A stretch of 64,000 bases of DNA from Luteimonas sp. S4-F44 (GCF_022637415.1 NZ_CP093340.1:3119501-3183500); one strand, 5' to 3'. Shown: positions 25,988-36,739, counted from the first letter of the stretch. A program made the numbers and translations. The notes: generated from the sequence alone by a model not told the origin.

Positions 25988-26272
25988 ATGACCGTCTACG
26001 TCGATGATGCGGTGCACCTGTGGCGCGGCGAACGCTGGGCGCACCTGCTGGCGGACACGCTCGACGAGCTGCATGCCTTCGCCGCGCAGCTCGGCATGCC
26101 GCGCCGCGCGTTCCAGAACCGCACCAGCGGCGCCCATTACGACGTCACCGCCGGCTTGCGCGAACGCGCGATCGCGCTGGGGGCGATGCCGATCTCGCGC
26201 CACCACGACCGTGCGCTGGTGCGCGCGGTGATCGAGAACGCGCGGCGCCAGGGACGCGGCCTGGCGCCCTGA
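25988..26272 (+). CDS. DUF4031 domain-containing protein
   Basis: 94-aa cytoplasmic protein, essentially one DUF4031 domain: MTVYVDDAVHLWRGERWAHL, LHAFAAQLGMPRRAFQ, HYDVTAGLRERAIALGA. Function of the family is unknown. ATG 25988 matches the family N-terminus, following a TATCAT -10 candidate. It precedes the DUF3297 gene on the same strand with a 74-base gap. Confidence 0.9.
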   Translation: MTVYVDDAVHLWRGERWAHLLADTLDELHAFAAQLGMPRRAFQNRTSGAHYDVTAGLRERAIALGAMPISRHHDRALVRAVIENARRQGRGLAP

Positions 26273-26346
26273 GCGCGGCGCCGCAGATGAAGCCGGCCTT
26301 CGGCGGCGGTATCCTTCCGCCCTTTCCGATCGCGATGCCGACCGCC

Positions 26347-26589
26347 ATGACCGATACACCGCCCGACCGCCTGTCCAACGACCCGCGCAGCCCGCACTAC
26401 GATGCGGACGCGATGAACCGCGGCATCGGCATCCGGTTCAACGGCAACGAGCGCCGCGACGTCGAGGAATACTGTGTCAGCGAAGGCTGGATCCGGGTCG
26501 CGGCCGGCCGTGCGCTCGACCGCCGCGGCCAGCCGCTGACGGTCAAGCTCAAGGGCACGGTCGAACCCTACTTCCACCTCGACGCCTGA
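26347..26589 (+). CDS. DUF3297 family protein
   Basis: 80-aa cytoplasmic protein with the whole-length DUF3297 pattern: MTDTPPDRLSNDPRSPHYD, IGIRFNGNERRDVEEYCVSE, GWIRVAAGRALDRRGQPL, LKGTVEPYFHLDA. Function unknown. ATG 26347 agrees with family starts; upstream in-frame ATG codons at 26287 and 26335 add atypical sequence. Converges with the DUF4410-like lipoprotein gene. Confidence 0.9.
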   Translation: MTDTPPDRLSNDPRSPHYDADAMNRGIGIRFNGNERRDVEEYCVSEGWIRVAAGRALDRRGQPLTVKLKGTVEPYFHLDA

Positions 26590-26614
26590 CGCGCACGGGC
26601 GCCGCGTCGCCGGT

Positions 26615-27199
26615 TCAACCGCCGCCGCGGACCTCGGCGACGATGCCATCGGCGATCGCCTTCACCTGCTTGGTGGTCATCGGCGCGAAGACGCCCTGCC
26701 AGGCGCTCGAGGTCGTGTCGTAGCTGCGCGTGGCGACGACCCGGCCTCCCGGCACCTGCACGAACTGCGCGCTGGCCTTGATGTGCGCGTTGCCGGTCAT
26801 CACGCCCAGACCGATACGGGCGCCGGTCGACACATAGCGGTAGCTGTCCACACGCAGGACCACCACGACCCCGGGCGGATCGAGCGTGGCCGGCCGGCTG
26901 TCGCGCACACTGCCCTGCAGCCCGGCGGCCGACGCCGAGTTGCGGATCGCCTCGTCCCACAGCGCACGGAACTTCGACCAATCGTCCGACGCGCGTGCGG
27001 CGTCGCTGCCCTCGACGACCAGCACGACCTGGCGCACGTCGCCATCGATCGCAACCGGCTCGACCGGAGCGCCGGCCGGCCGCTGCACGGTGGCCGCGCA
27101 GGCCGACAACAGCGCGAGCAGTGCAGTGGCCGTGACGACACGCAGCGCGCGCGGGCGGCGAGCGGCCGCGGATGGGATTTGAGGACGAACGGTAGACAT
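26615..27199 (-). CDS. DUF4410-like lipoprotein
   Basis: 194-aa predicted lipoprotein: signal sequence with lipobox LLALLSAC, then a soluble domain with VVLVVEGSDAARASDDWSKF, WDEAIRNSASAAG, VVVLRVDSYRYVSTGARIGLG and VPGGRVVATRSYDT, resembling the DUF4410 family of cell-surface or periplasmic lipoproteins. Function unknown. ATG 27199 (MSTVRPQ) is preferred over 27223. No operon partner. Confidence 0.75.
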   Translation of the reverse strand: MSTVRPQIPSAAARRPRALRVVTATALLALLSACAATVQRPAGAPVEPVAIDGDVRQVVLVVEGSDAARASDDWSKFRALWDEAIRNSASAAGLQGSVRDSRPATLDPPGVVVVLRVDSYRYVSTGARIGLGVMTGNAHIKASAQFVQVPGGRVVATRSYDTTSSAWQGVFAPMTTKQVKAIADGIVAEVRGGG

Positions 27200-27312
27200 G
27201 GCGACTCCTTCGATGGCGGGCATCGCGGCCGGACCCTCCCCCTGCGCGGCGTCCTGGCGCGCGCGGGCAGCCTAGCGCGATCGCATGCGCATCGCGTGAA
27301 CTGGCGTCCGCC

Positions 27313-28614
27313 TCACAGCATGCCGTCGCGCTTGACCGCCAGATAGCGCTCGACGAGCGCGGAGGGCAATTGCTCGCCGGTGACGTCGAGCACGGTGACG
27401 CGGTGATTACGCAGCGCATCATGCGCCGCCTTGCGCTGGGCCAGGTAACGTGCGGTGGCGCCGGCACGCACGGCGTCGTCGTGATCGTGCACTTCGGCAT
27501 CGAGCACCTCGTCGAGCGCGCGCTCGCGCAGCGAGGCGACGACGACCAGATGCCGCTTCTGCAGCATGCGCACCGCGGCCAGCACATCCTCGATGTCCTC
27601 GTCGCGCAGGTTGGTCACCAGCATCAGCAGACCGCGCCGACGCTGGCGCAGCGACAGTTCGGTCGCCGCGGCCAGGTAGTCGGTCGCCACCGCCTGCGGT
27701 TGCAGGTCGTAGCTCACGCGCAGCAGCGTGTCGACCGCGCCCATGCCGCGCTGCGGCGCCATCCAGCGCGCATCGCCGCCGGTCGCCAGCAGGCCGACCG
27801 CATCGCCCTGGCGCAGTGCGAGATAAGACACCACGAGCGCCGCGTCGAGCGCGTGGTCGAAGTGCGACAGCGCGCCGTCCTGGGCAAGCATCCGCCGCCC
27901 GGTGTCGAGCACCACGACCAGTTGCTGGTTCTTCTCGTCCTGGTACTCGCGCGAGATCAGCTTGCGCGCGCGTGAACTGGCCTTCCAGTCGATCTGGCGC
28001 AGGCTGTCGCCGACGCGGTATTCGCGCATCTGGTGGAAATCGGTGCCCTCGCCGCGTCGCCGCTTGATGTGCGCCCCGACCAGCCGCGAGGCCTGGTCGG
28101 CGCTGAGCAGCGCGAGCCGGGTCAGCGGTGCGAAGTTCGGGAACACGCGCACGCGCTGCCGCGTACCGGTATCGCGCCGCTGCCACCACAGTGCCAGCGG
28201 CGAGCGCAGGCGCAGCTGCACGCCGTCGAAGGCGGTCTCGCCGCGCCGGGTCGGGCGCAGCCGGTACTCGACCCGGGCGACCGTGCCCGGCGCGAGCCGC
28301 AGCCGCCGCGGCAGGCCCGTCACCTCCCAGTCCGGCGGATGCAGGTCGTGCACGTCCAGGTGCTGCACACGTGCGCCGCCCTCGATCTGCAGCACCGCCG
28401 GGCGAGTCACCCCGATCGGCCAGGCCTCGGGCACCGTGCGCACGACATCCGGCGTGGGCCGGCGCGCCAGCACTGCCAGGTCGCCGATCGACAGGGCCAG
28501 CAAGAGCGCACCGATCGTCTGCCACGGCAGCACCGCGGCCGGCCACAGCGAAGCGGCCACGCCGGCCAGGCCCCAGACCACGAGCAGCCCGATCAGGACC
28601 GGCGTCGGTCTCAT
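27313..28614 (-). CDS. DUF58 domain-containing protein (MoxR partner)
   Basis: 433-aa protein with two N-terminal membrane helices (about residues 5-45), an immunoglobulin-like middle, and the DUF58 hallmark YRVGDSLRQIDWKASSRARK at about residues 195-215, followed by a von Willebrand A-like fold whose metal site is degenerate (VVVLDTGRRML). DUF58 proteins act with MoxR AAA+ ATPases, probably as chaperone/adaptor for maturation of a surface or periplasmic complex. It is the last gene of a seven-gene minus-strand operon, 31 bases after moxR. Confidence 0.9.
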   Translation of the reverse strand: MRPTPVLIGLLVVWGLAGVAASLWPAAVLPWQTIGALLLALSIGDLAVLARRPTPDVVRTVPEAWPIGVTRPAVLQIEGGARVQHLDVHDLHPPDWEVTGLPRRLRLAPGTVARVEYRLRPTRRGETAFDGVQLRLRSPLALWWQRRDTGTRQRVRVFPNFAPLTRLALLSADQASRLVGAHIKRRRGEGTDFHQMREYRVGDSLRQIDWKASSRARKLISREYQDEKNQQLVVVLDTGRRMLAQDGALSHFDHALDAALVVSYLALRQGDAVGLLATGGDARWMAPQRGMGAVDTLLRVSYDLQPQAVATDYLAAATELSLRQRRRGLLMLVTNLRDEDIEDVLAAVRMLQKRHLVVVASLRERALDEVLDAEVHDHDDAVRAGATARYLAQRKAAHDALRNHRVTVLDVTGEQLPSALVERYLAVKRDGML

Positions 28615-28645
28615 GCCTGCACTCCGCGTTGGCGAAGGCCCGAGG

Positions 28646-29634
<989 letters not shown>

Positions 29635-29638
<4 letters not shown>

Positions 29639-30774
29639 GGTCGGGGTCTCGTGAGGTTCGATCGCATCTGGATCAGGCGGGCGATGCGCTGGCGCAGCGC
29701 CTTGGCATCGTCGGGACGGGGCGCGAGCAGGGCCTGGCGGACCTCGCGCGGCGACAGGCCGGTACGCGCGGCGATGGCCTGGTCGCGGGCCTCGCCCTCG
29801 AGCGAGGCGGCGAGCGGATCACGCCGGCGCAGGCGCGCCAGGAACGCCTCGCGGACCGCCTCGTAGAGCAGCGGCGCACGGCCGTAGCGCACCAGGTGTT
29901 CGCCGCTGGCGCGCACGTGTTCGAGCAGCGCGCGGCGCGCCGCAGGCGGCGACGGGCGCAATGGGCCCAACCGCTGGGTGCGCATCCACAGCCAGGCCGC
30001 CAGTGCCAGCAACAGCGGACCCCAGGCCATCCAGCCCCGCGTCAGCAGCAGGTACCACAGCGGCGGCACGCTGGCCGCGTAGACCAGGTGCACGGTGCCC
30101 TCGCCCCAGTTCGGCGCCAGCACCTGGCGCGCGAGCATCCAGTGCGGGCCCTCGCGCAACGCGTCGTTGGCGAGGAAATCCATGTCGGCGAGCACATCGA
30201 CCCAGCCCTCGCCGTGAGCGAAGCGGGCATAGGCGAGATGGCCGTCCGGGTCGCCCCAGGCCAGCCACGGCGCGACCGCGTCAAGCTGGAAGCGGCGGCC
30301 GCCGCAGAACTCGGTATGCGGCGGCTGGTCTTCGATCCGCAGGTGCTCGCAGACCCCGGGGCCGTCGACCAGTTGCACGCCCAAGGCGCCGAGCAAGGTC
30401 CGCGGCCGCGTCGCCTCGTCGCGCAGTCGCGGTGGCGGCGTGCGCACCACCAGGTGACCGCCGCCGTCGACCCAGTCGAGCACGGTCTCGATCTCCGCCG
30501 GCGTCATCGCCCCCGGATCGCTGTAGACCACCAGCGTGTCGCGGGGCCCCAGTGCGATCGCGTCCAGGCGCAGGCGCTGGCGCGACTGCGCCGGCACCCC
30601 GGCCTCGCGCAGCGCCTGGCGCAACGCGTACAGCGGGTTGTAGGCGGCCTCACCACGCGGCGGCAGCGTGCGCTCCTCGTCCACGCGCTCGTGGGTGTGC
30701 AGGAACAACGCCACGCTCAGCGCGAGCACGAGAGCCGCCAGCACGCCCACTCCGATCCGCGCCGGCCAGCCCAT
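29635..30774 (-). CDS. DUF4350 domain-containing membrane protein
   Basis: 379-aa protein with an N-terminal helix ([20 protein letters not shown]), a periplasmic DUF4350-type alpha/beta domain ([45 protein letters not shown]), a second helix ([16 protein letters not shown] at about 255-275) and a cytoplasmic helical C-terminus. Typical accessory gene of MoxR-DUF58 loci; molecular role unknown. ATG 30774 overlaps the stop of the DUF4129 gene by one base (TGATG), fixing the start; an in-frame ATG at 30786 is rejected. Confidence 0.85.
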
Positions 30775-32363
30775 CAGGACGCCCACCCGAAGCGCGGCGC
30801 CAACTCGGCGACCAGCGCCTCGAAGGCGGTGTCGTCGGGCAAGCGCCCGCCGTACGCGGCGCGCTGCCAGACCCGCACCATGCCTGCGAACGCGTCACGG
30901 TCGCCGGCCTCTGGCAGACGCCGCGACGCGCGCAGGCACTGCGCTTCGGTCGCGCCCGGGACCAGGGTCACCCCGGCCCGTTCGGCCATCGCCTCGACGC
31001 TGCCGCGGTAGAGCAGTGCCAGCGCACGCCGCCGCTGGCCCGCGCGCCACAGCGTCCGCGCAGTCGTCACCAGATCATCGGGCAAGGCCTCGGGCAGTGG
31101 CGGCGCCGCATCGACGACGATCTCGCTGGGCGCGTCCGGCGCGGCGAGCCCGTCGCGCATCCACGGCCACCAGCGGCGTGCGGTCAGCGCGAGGGCCAGC
31201 ACAATCAGGCCGAACACGATCCACAGCCCGTACTCGGCGATCAGCGCGAGCACCTTTGCGATCGCCGCGAACACACCCGGATCGAGCGTGCTGCTGCGGT
31301 CGCGTGCCTTGTCGTCGCGCGTTTTGGGCTGCCAGCGCCGCTCGATCCGCCGGTTATCGAGCAAGGGATCGGCGTACGCGCGCTCGACGGACTCGCCGAA
31401 ATCCGCATGCTGCGCGAACTGGTCATCGAATACGTCCTGCAGCGAGACCGCCGACGTGCTCGGCTCGCGGTCCCGCTCCCGGTCCTCGGGCGTCCAGGTC
31501 TTGGTCGGCGCCAGCGGGTCGTCGGCCGGGGCCTGTTGCGCCTGCGACGGCCCGGCGGCCAGCAACAGGCCCGCCAACAGCGCGACCGCGACGGTCGAGG
31601 CCGCCGGCGCGATCCGCGCGCGCAGCCGCCGGAACGCGATCTCCAGGTCCCAGGCCTCCAATTGCGTGCGCCGGTTGAGGTACAGCCCGAACCCGGCACC
31701 AACCTGGAACGGCGCGATCAGACCGATCGCCAGCCAAAGCGCCAGATTGCCCAGCACCTGCGCCCAGCGCGGAGGCTGCTGGGTGATCAACGCCCACATC
31801 GCGCGCGCCGACTCCGACAGCAGCTCGGCCGGCACGAACAGCAGCACCAGCGAGACCAGCGACAGCACCAGCACGCCGACGAACAGCTGACCGACGATCG
31901 CCAGCAACAGCGCATGCCCGCCGACACCGTCGACCAGCAGCCGCCGGCGCTGCGCCAGCGCCGGTCCGGTCAGGCCTTCGAGCAGTGCGACCGGCAGCGC
32001 CACCGCCCGCCACGGACTGAACCGGCGCCAGGTCAGATAGCCGAGCATCGGGCGCCAACCCCAGCGCAACTGCGCGGCGAGTGTCTGCCGCGGCCGCGGC
32101 GCGGCGCCGAACACCGCGCGCGAGAGCACAAACAACGGAATCCGGTCGAGCAACGGCGCCAGCCACCACAGCGCCAGCGTCGCCAGCCAGAGGCGGTCGA
32201 TCGCCCAGGCTGCGGCGTTGACCGCGACAAACAGCGGCAGCGCGCACGCCAGCCACGGCCCCCAGATCGCCGCCGCATGCCGGCGCACCAGCGCATTGCC
32301 CAGTTCCATCGCTTCCCAGCCGGTCCGCGGGCGCAGCTCGACCTGGACCGACTCAACGCGCAT
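30774..32363 (-). CDS. DUF4129 domain-containing membrane protein
   Basis: 529-aa polytopic protein. Several helices lie in residues 30-300 (WGPWLACALPLFVAVNAAAW, IVGQLFVGVLVLSLVSLVLL), followed by a soluble linker, one further helix (LWIVFGLIVLALALTARRW) and a C-terminal cytoplasmic DUF4129 region (TARTLWRAGQRRRALALLYRGSVEAM). The DUF4129 module recurs in MoxR/DUF58/transglutaminase clusters. ATG 32363 (MRVESVQVELRPR) was chosen; a Cys-rich upstream frame is the antisense of nothing protein-like and would overlap the SpoIIM gene by 100 bases. Actual overlap is 11 bases. Confidence 0.85.
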   Translation of the reverse strand: MRVESVQVELRPRTGWEAMELGNALVRRHAAAIWGPWLACALPLFVAVNAAAWAIDRLWLATLALWWLAPLLDRIPLFVLSRAVFGAAPRPRQTLAAQLRWGWRPMLGYLTWRRFSPWRAVALPVALLEGLTGPALAQRRRLLVDGVGGHALLLAIVGQLFVGVLVLSLVSLVLLFVPAELLSESARAMWALITQQPPRWAQVLGNLALWLAIGLIAPFQVGAGFGLYLNRRTQLEAWDLEIAFRRLRARIAPAASTVAVALLAGLLLAAGPSQAQQAPADDPLAPTKTWTPEDRERDREPSTSAVSLQDVFDDQFAQHADFGESVERAYADPLLDNRRIERRWQPKTRDDKARDRSSTLDPGVFAAIAKVLALIAEYGLWIVFGLIVLALALTARRWWPWMRDGLAAPDAPSEIVVDAAPPLPEALPDDLVTTARTLWRAGQRRRALALLYRGSVEAMAERAGVTLVPGATEAQCLRASRRLPEAGDRDAFAGMVRVWQRAAYGGRLPDDTAFEALVAELAPRFGWAS

Positions 32364-33354
32364 CCACGCCTCCACGCCCGCCGCGCCACAGCCACAGCAG
32401 CACCAGCAGCCACAGCCCGCCGCCGACCCCGAAGCGCACCGGATCGGGAATCGCACCGGTCGACGACCAGAACGCCTCGACGAACGCCGCGAACACGAGC
32501 ATCACCAGAATGCCGATGCACAGCCGGCCGCCATCGCGCCCGGCCTGCACCACCGCATCGACCCGCCGCAACGGTCCCGGCGCGACCAGCGCCAGGCCCA
32601 GCCGCAGGCCGCCGGCCCCGGCGATCACGATCGCGGTGAGCTCGGGCGCCGAATGGCCGACCACGAAGCGCCAGAACGGGCCGCCATGACCGATCGCCTG
32701 CAGGTGGCCAGCGACGACGCCGAAGAACACGCCATTGAACAGCAGCACGAAGATCGTGCCCACGCCCGCCAGCAGCCCGCTGGCGAAGGTGCGGAACCCG
32801 ATGCTGACGTTGTTCCAGATGTAGTAGCCGAACATCTGCACATCGGTCTGCCCCGAGCGCTGGAAGGCCAGGTCCGCCCCGGCCGGGTCGTACATCGATT
32901 CCATCTCGGCCAGCTGCGACGGCGAGAGCACCGTATAGGCCAGCTCCGGCCAGCGCAGCACCAGCGCGAACAGCAGCGCCATCGGCAAGGCGAACAATGC
33001 CAGCGATGCCCACAGGCAACCGCGCTGGGCGCGCACCAGACGCGGGAATTCGGCCAACAGGAACAGCAGCGCGCGCCGCCAGGGCGGCGGCGGCGGGCGA
33101 TACATCACCGCATGGCCGCGCTGCATCAGCGCCTGCAGCCGCGCGGTGAGCTGCGGGCTGTAGCCGCGCCGACGTGCGAGCGCCTGCTGCTGGCACAGCC
33201 GGCGGTAGCGCGAGGGGATCTCCTCATCGCTCAGGCCGTCCCAGCCGCTGCGGTGGCGGCGTGCGCGCCAGGGGCTGGCCGCGCGTGCATCGAGCCAGCG
33301 CTCGAACGCATCCCATTCGGCCGCGTGCCGGGCGACGAAGCTGTCCTGCCTCAT
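32353..33354 (-). CDS. Stage II sporulation protein M-like (DUF95) membrane protein
   Basis: 333-aa polytopic inner-membrane protein of the SpoIIM/DUF95 family in a non-sporulating organism. Cytoplasmic N-terminus (MRQDSFVARHAAEWDAFERW) to about residue 100, then helices about 105-130, 175-245 and onward. The family-typical FGYYIWNNVSIGFRTFASGL and GVFFGVVAGHLQAIG segments are present. In these clusters it is one of the membrane components handled by MoxR; precise function unknown. Overlaps RDD gene by 4 bases and DUF4129 by 11. Confidence 0.9.
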   Translation of the reverse strand: MRQDSFVARHAAEWDAFERWLDARAASPWRARRHRSGWDGLSDEEIPSRYRRLCQQQALARRRGYSPQLTARLQALMQRGHAVMYRPPPPPWRRALLFLLAEFPRLVRAQRGCLWASLALFALPMALLFALVLRWPELAYTVLSPSQLAEMESMYDPAGADLAFQRSGQTDVQMFGYYIWNNVSIGFRTFASGLLAGVGTIFVLLFNGVFFGVVAGHLQAIGHGGPFWRFVVGHSAPELTAIVIAGAGGLRLGLALVAPGPLRRVDAVVQAGRDGGRLCIGILVMLVFAAFVEAFWSSTGAIPDPVRFGVGGGLWLLVLLWLWRGGRGGVDAR

Positions 33355-34100
33355 GCGCGGCGCCCCAGCAGCCAGTTCGCGATGCCCAGCAGGCGCAGCA
33401 CCCCCACCTCGCCGCGCGCACCGGTCACCGGCGCGACCACGTCGGCCAGCTCCTGCTGCCGCCCGGGCGTGAGCGTGCCCGCGCGCTCGGCGAACGCGAT
33501 CACCGCGATCTGCTCATGCGCCTGCAGCGGCACGGCCGGGGCCTGCGGCTGCAGTTCCAGCGCGGTCGGCAACGTGCGGTCACGGGGCGCATGGATCACC
33601 AGCGTGCCGGCGACCATGTCGCCCAGCCGCCGGCTCCAGGGATCGGCCAGGCAGGCCACCAGGCCGGCGCCGTAGCCCATCGGCAGCATGTCGACGGTGC
33701 GCATCAGGTTGCGCACAAAGCTAGCCATCCAGCCGATCGGCGCACCATCGGCCGAGACCACGCGCAATGACAACGCGCGCTTGCCCGGGGTGCGGCCGCC
33801 CGCCAGAGCCTCGAACAGCACCGGATAGCCCCAGAAGATCACGAACAGCGTCACCATGTAGACGCCCGAGCCGACCCGGCCCAGCAGACCGAGCACGATC
33901 GACGCGGCCAGCAGCAGAACGCCACGGATGCCCAGGTCGATCAGCCAGGCGACCGCGCGCGGCACCGGGCCGGCCGCCGGCAGCTGCAGGGCCACGCCTT
34001 CGGGCGTGTGCACCTCGCGCACGGTGTCGAGCAGCGCCACGGGCGCCTGCGCGCGCGCTGCTGCCGCTGCCTCCCTGCGCTCCGGCTCCGTGCCGCTCAT
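33351..34100 (-). CDS. RDD family membrane protein
   Basis: 249-aa protein with three membrane helices in an RDD domain. The N-terminal [20 protein letters not shown] carries the R/D pattern and the family GGRTPGKRALSLRVVSADG loop follows; MRTVDMLPMGYGAGLVACL and RRLGDMVAGTLVIHAPR complete it. The C-terminal 60 residues are cytoplasmic and acidic. ATG 34100 (MSGTEPERR) is the start; upstream extension is Arg-rich antisense-like. First membrane gene of the MoxR cluster, 19 bases after the gamma-carbonic-anhydrase gene. Confidence 0.9.
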   Translation of the reverse strand: MSGTEPERREAAAAARAQAPVALLDTVREVHTPEGVALQLPAAGPVPRAVAWLIDLGIRGVLLLAASIVLGLLGRVGSGVYMVTLFVIFWGYPVLFEALAGGRTPGKRALSLRVVSADGAPIGWMASFVRNLMRTVDMLPMGYGAGLVACLADPWSRRLGDMVAGTLVIHAPRDRTLPTALELQPQAPAVPLQAHEQIAVIAFAERAGTLTPGRQQELADVVAPVTGARGEVGVLRLLGIANWLLGRRA

Positions 34101-34119
34101 GCGTCGTACGTCGTCCCGC

Positions 34120-34662
34120 TCAGGCCGCCATCGCGGCGAGATACTCGTCCTTGAGCCGGACGTAGTGCGCTGCGCTGTAGCGCAGTCCCTCGATCTGCGC
34201 CTCGGTGAGCCGGCGCACGCAGCGCGCCGGATTGCCGACCCACAGCTCGCCCTCGCCGATCTCGCGCCCCGGCGGCACCACCGCACCGGCGCCGATCATC
34301 GCGTGGCGGCCAACGACGACACCGTCGAGCACGATCGCGCCCATGCCCACCAGCACCGCATCGCCGATCGTGCAGGCATGCAGGATCGCCTTGTGGCCGA
34401 CGGTGACGTCGCTGCCGACGATCGTCGCAAAGCCGCCGAGCTTGGCATGCGGGCCGGCGTGGCTGACGTGGATCACAGTGCCGTCCTGCACGCTGGTGCG
34501 TGGGCCGATGCGGACATGGTTGACGTCGCCGCGGATCACCGTGCCGGGCCAGACCGAGACATCGTCGCCAAGATGCACGTCACCGATCACGGTCGCGGCG
34601 GGATCCACATAGACGCGGGCGCCGAGCTGCGGGGCGATGTTGCGATAGGGGCGCAGGTTCAT
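34120..34662 (-). CDS. Gamma-carbonic anhydrase family protein
   Basis: 180-aa left-handed beta-helix protein with hexapeptide repeats (VIGDVHLGDDVSVWPG). The three zinc-binding histidines of the YrdA/PaaY type are present in IHVSHAG, VGHKA and LHACTIGD. Activity may be carbonic anhydrase or CoA-thioesterase-like; many family members lack measured activity. ATG 34662 (MNLRPYRNIAPQLG) matches family starts; the longer upstream frame is rejected. It lies just upstream of the RDD gene and probably leads the operon. Confidence 0.92.
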   Translation of the reverse strand: MNLRPYRNIAPQLGARVYVDPAATVIGDVHLGDDVSVWPGTVIRGDVNHVRIGPRTSVQDGTVIHVSHAGPHAKLGGFATIVGSDVTVGHKAILHACTIGDAVLVGMGAIVLDGVVVGRHAMIGAGAVVPPGREIGEGELWVGNPARCVRRLTEAQIEGLRYSAAHYVRLKDEYLAAMAA

Positions 34663-34768
34663 CGCGCGAGTATGCCTGCCCGGCCGCGGCTTTGCCCCCA
34701 TCGCGCCGGTGCCGCGACGCCGCGATCGTCCGCGGCGCGGCCCGGGACCGACACCGCCGCGCGAGGGC

Positions 34769-36739
34769 TCAGCGCGCGGGCGGCAGCCGGTACCAGTCGC
34801 GGGCGTAGGCGAGCGAGCCCCACAGCGCCTGCGCATGCGCCTGCCGGACCAGCGCCGGCGACAGCGCGGCCGGACGCAGCACCCCGGTCCCGGGCGTGTC
34901 GCGGTACTGGCTCGGCGGCTTGTCGGGCTGGAACACCACCACGTCCTCGCCCTGCAGCCACGCGAAGTTGCGGTCGTACTGCATCAGCGCCCGTCCGGGC
35001 AGACTGAGGTGCGGATCGGAGAGGTCGCGGCCGGTCATCGGCGTGGCATCGCCGATGCCGATCAGCGACAGCAGCGTCGGTCCCAGATCGATCTGGCTGG
35101 CGATGCGGTCATCGCGGCGCGGCGCGATGCCTTCGCCGAGAATCAGCCCGGGGATGTGGAAATTGTCGATCGGCACCAGGTCTCGGCCGAATACCCGCGA
35201 GTCGTGGTCGGCCACGACCAGGAAGACCGTGTCGCGCCAGTAATCGCGGGCCATCGCGCGCGCGAAGAAGCCACCCAGCGCGTGGTCGGCGTACTTGGCG
35301 GCGTTGTCGCGGGTGTGCAGCGGCTGCGTATAGGGCGCAATGCGCCCTTGCGGGAACTCGAAGGGATCGTGATTGCTCGAGGTGAACACGAAGCCGAAGA
35401 ATGGCTGGCCCTTCGCATGCAGCCGCGCGAACTCGCTGTCGGCGCGCGCGAACAGGTCCTCGTCCGACACGCCCCAGGCGCCGACGAAGGTCGGGTTGCG
35501 ATAGTCGCGCTGCTCGATCACGCGACCAAAGCCATTCCCCAGGAAGAACCCGCGCATGTTGTCGAAATGGCTCTCGCCCCCGTAGTAGAACGTGGTGTCG
35601 TAACCGCGCCGGCGCAGCACCTCGGCCAGGGTGAAGAAGCCATGCTGGCTGCGTTCCCGCTTGACCACGGCCTGCGCTGGGGTCGGCGCGAACCCGGCGA
35701 CGACTGCCTCGATGCCCCGCACCGAACGCGTGCCGGTCGCATAGAGCCGGGTGAACGCCCAGCCCTGACGAGAGAGTGCGTCGTAGTGCGGCGACAGCGG
35801 GCGCCCGCCCAGGCTGCCGATGAACTGCGCGCCGAGGCTCTCCTCGAGCACGATGACCAGGTTTTTCGGCCGTCCCTGCCACGTGGGCGTGCGCGCCGCG
35901 AGCGTGGGGATCGCCGGGTCGGCGAACGCGGCCGCCGGCAGTCCGGTGTCGCGGCGCACCGTCGCGAGCACTTCCGCATCGGGCAGTCCGCCGTACAGCG
36001 CCTGCGCGCTGTCCTCGTGGCGCAGCCAGCCGCGCAACGCGTCGCCCAGCGAATAGAACGAGTTCAGCGGCAACGTGTTGACCGTGGGATCACTGCTGAA
36101 GGCCAGCATCGCGGGGTTCATCGGCCGATGCCCCAGGGTCGAGCGCACCCCCAGCGCCGCGAGCGCGAGCACCAGCAGCGCCAGCACCGCGCGCACCGGC
36201 AGTCCGGGCAGCGGCACGTCGTCCCGGGGCCACCAATGGCGCACCAGGCGGATGCTGCCCCAGGCCACCAGGCCGGTGCCTCCCAGTACCGCGATGCATT
36301 CCAACAGACGGCCGCCGGCCAGCATCGACAGCACTTCGCGCGGATACGCCAGGTATTCGACGAACAAGCGGTTGGGACGCAGCCCGTACTCCTGCATGAA
36401 GCCCGGCGTCGCCAACTCCAGACCGGCCAGCAGCGTGGCGCCCGCGACCAGCCACGCGATCGCCGCCCAGCGCACCGCGCGCCAGGCGAGCACGCGCGCG
36501 GGCAGCAACACCAGCAGCGCGGCGAGCACGCCGAACAGCAGGCAGACGCTGGCGATGTCCACCCGCAGGCCCTGCAGCAGCACCTGCGCCCAGCCGTCGA
36601 CTGCGCTGACCTGGGCGTGGTGCCAGCCCGCCAGGCCCAGCCGCGACAGGCTCAGCAGCAACAGGCCGAGCACACAGATGCCCAGTACAGGGCGGAGCCG
36701 GGCAAGCGCCCCGTGCAGCCTGGTCATCGCCGATTCCAT
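34769..36739 (-). CDS. LTA synthase family sulfatase-fold transferase (phosphoglycerol/phosphoethanolamine transferase-like)
   Basis: 656-aa inner-membrane enzyme: about five N-terminal helices (residues 15-200), then an extracytoplasmic alkaline-phosphatase-superfamily domain. The metal-binding Glu is in NLVIVLEESLGAQF, the nucleophilic Thr in TGTRSVRGIEAVVAG, further ligands in FVFTSSNHDPFEFP and VVADHDSRVFG. The fold transfers phosphoglycerol or phosphoethanolamine to an envelope glycan; in Gram-negatives the closest analogue is OpgB-like decoration, but the acceptor here is unknown. Start ATG 36739 or 36727. Divergent from a two-component system and sharing an 11-bp direct-repeat operator with it. 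Confidence 0.87.
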   Translation of the reverse strand: MESAMTRLHGALARLRPVLGICVLGLLLLSLSRLGLAGWHHAQVSAVDGWAQVLLQGLRVDIASVCLLFGVLAALLVLLPARVLAWRAVRWAAIAWLVAGATLLAGLELATPGFMQEYGLRPNRLFVEYLAYPREVLSMLAGGRLLECIAVLGGTGLVAWGSIRLVRHWWPRDDVPLPGLPVRAVLALLVLALAALGVRSTLGHRPMNPAMLAFSSDPTVNTLPLNSFYSLGDALRGWLRHEDSAQALYGGLPDAEVLATVRRDTGLPAAAFADPAIPTLAARTPTWQGRPKNLVIVLEESLGAQFIGSLGGRPLSPHYDALSRQGWAFTRLYATGTRSVRGIEAVVAGFAPTPAQAVVKRERSQHGFFTLAEVLRRRGYDTTFYYGGESHFDNMRGFFLGNGFGRVIEQRDYRNPTFVGAWGVSDEDLFARADSEFARLHAKGQPFFGFVFTSSNHDPFEFPQGRIAPYTQPLHTRDNAAKYADHALGGFFARAMARDYWRDTVFLVVADHDSRVFGRDLVPIDNFHIPGLILGEGIAPRRDDRIASQIDLGPTLLSLIGIGDATPMTGRDLSDPHLSLPGRALMQYDRNFAWLQGEDVVVFQPDKPPSQYRDTPGTGVLRPAALSPALVRQAHAQALWGSLAYARDWYRLPPAR

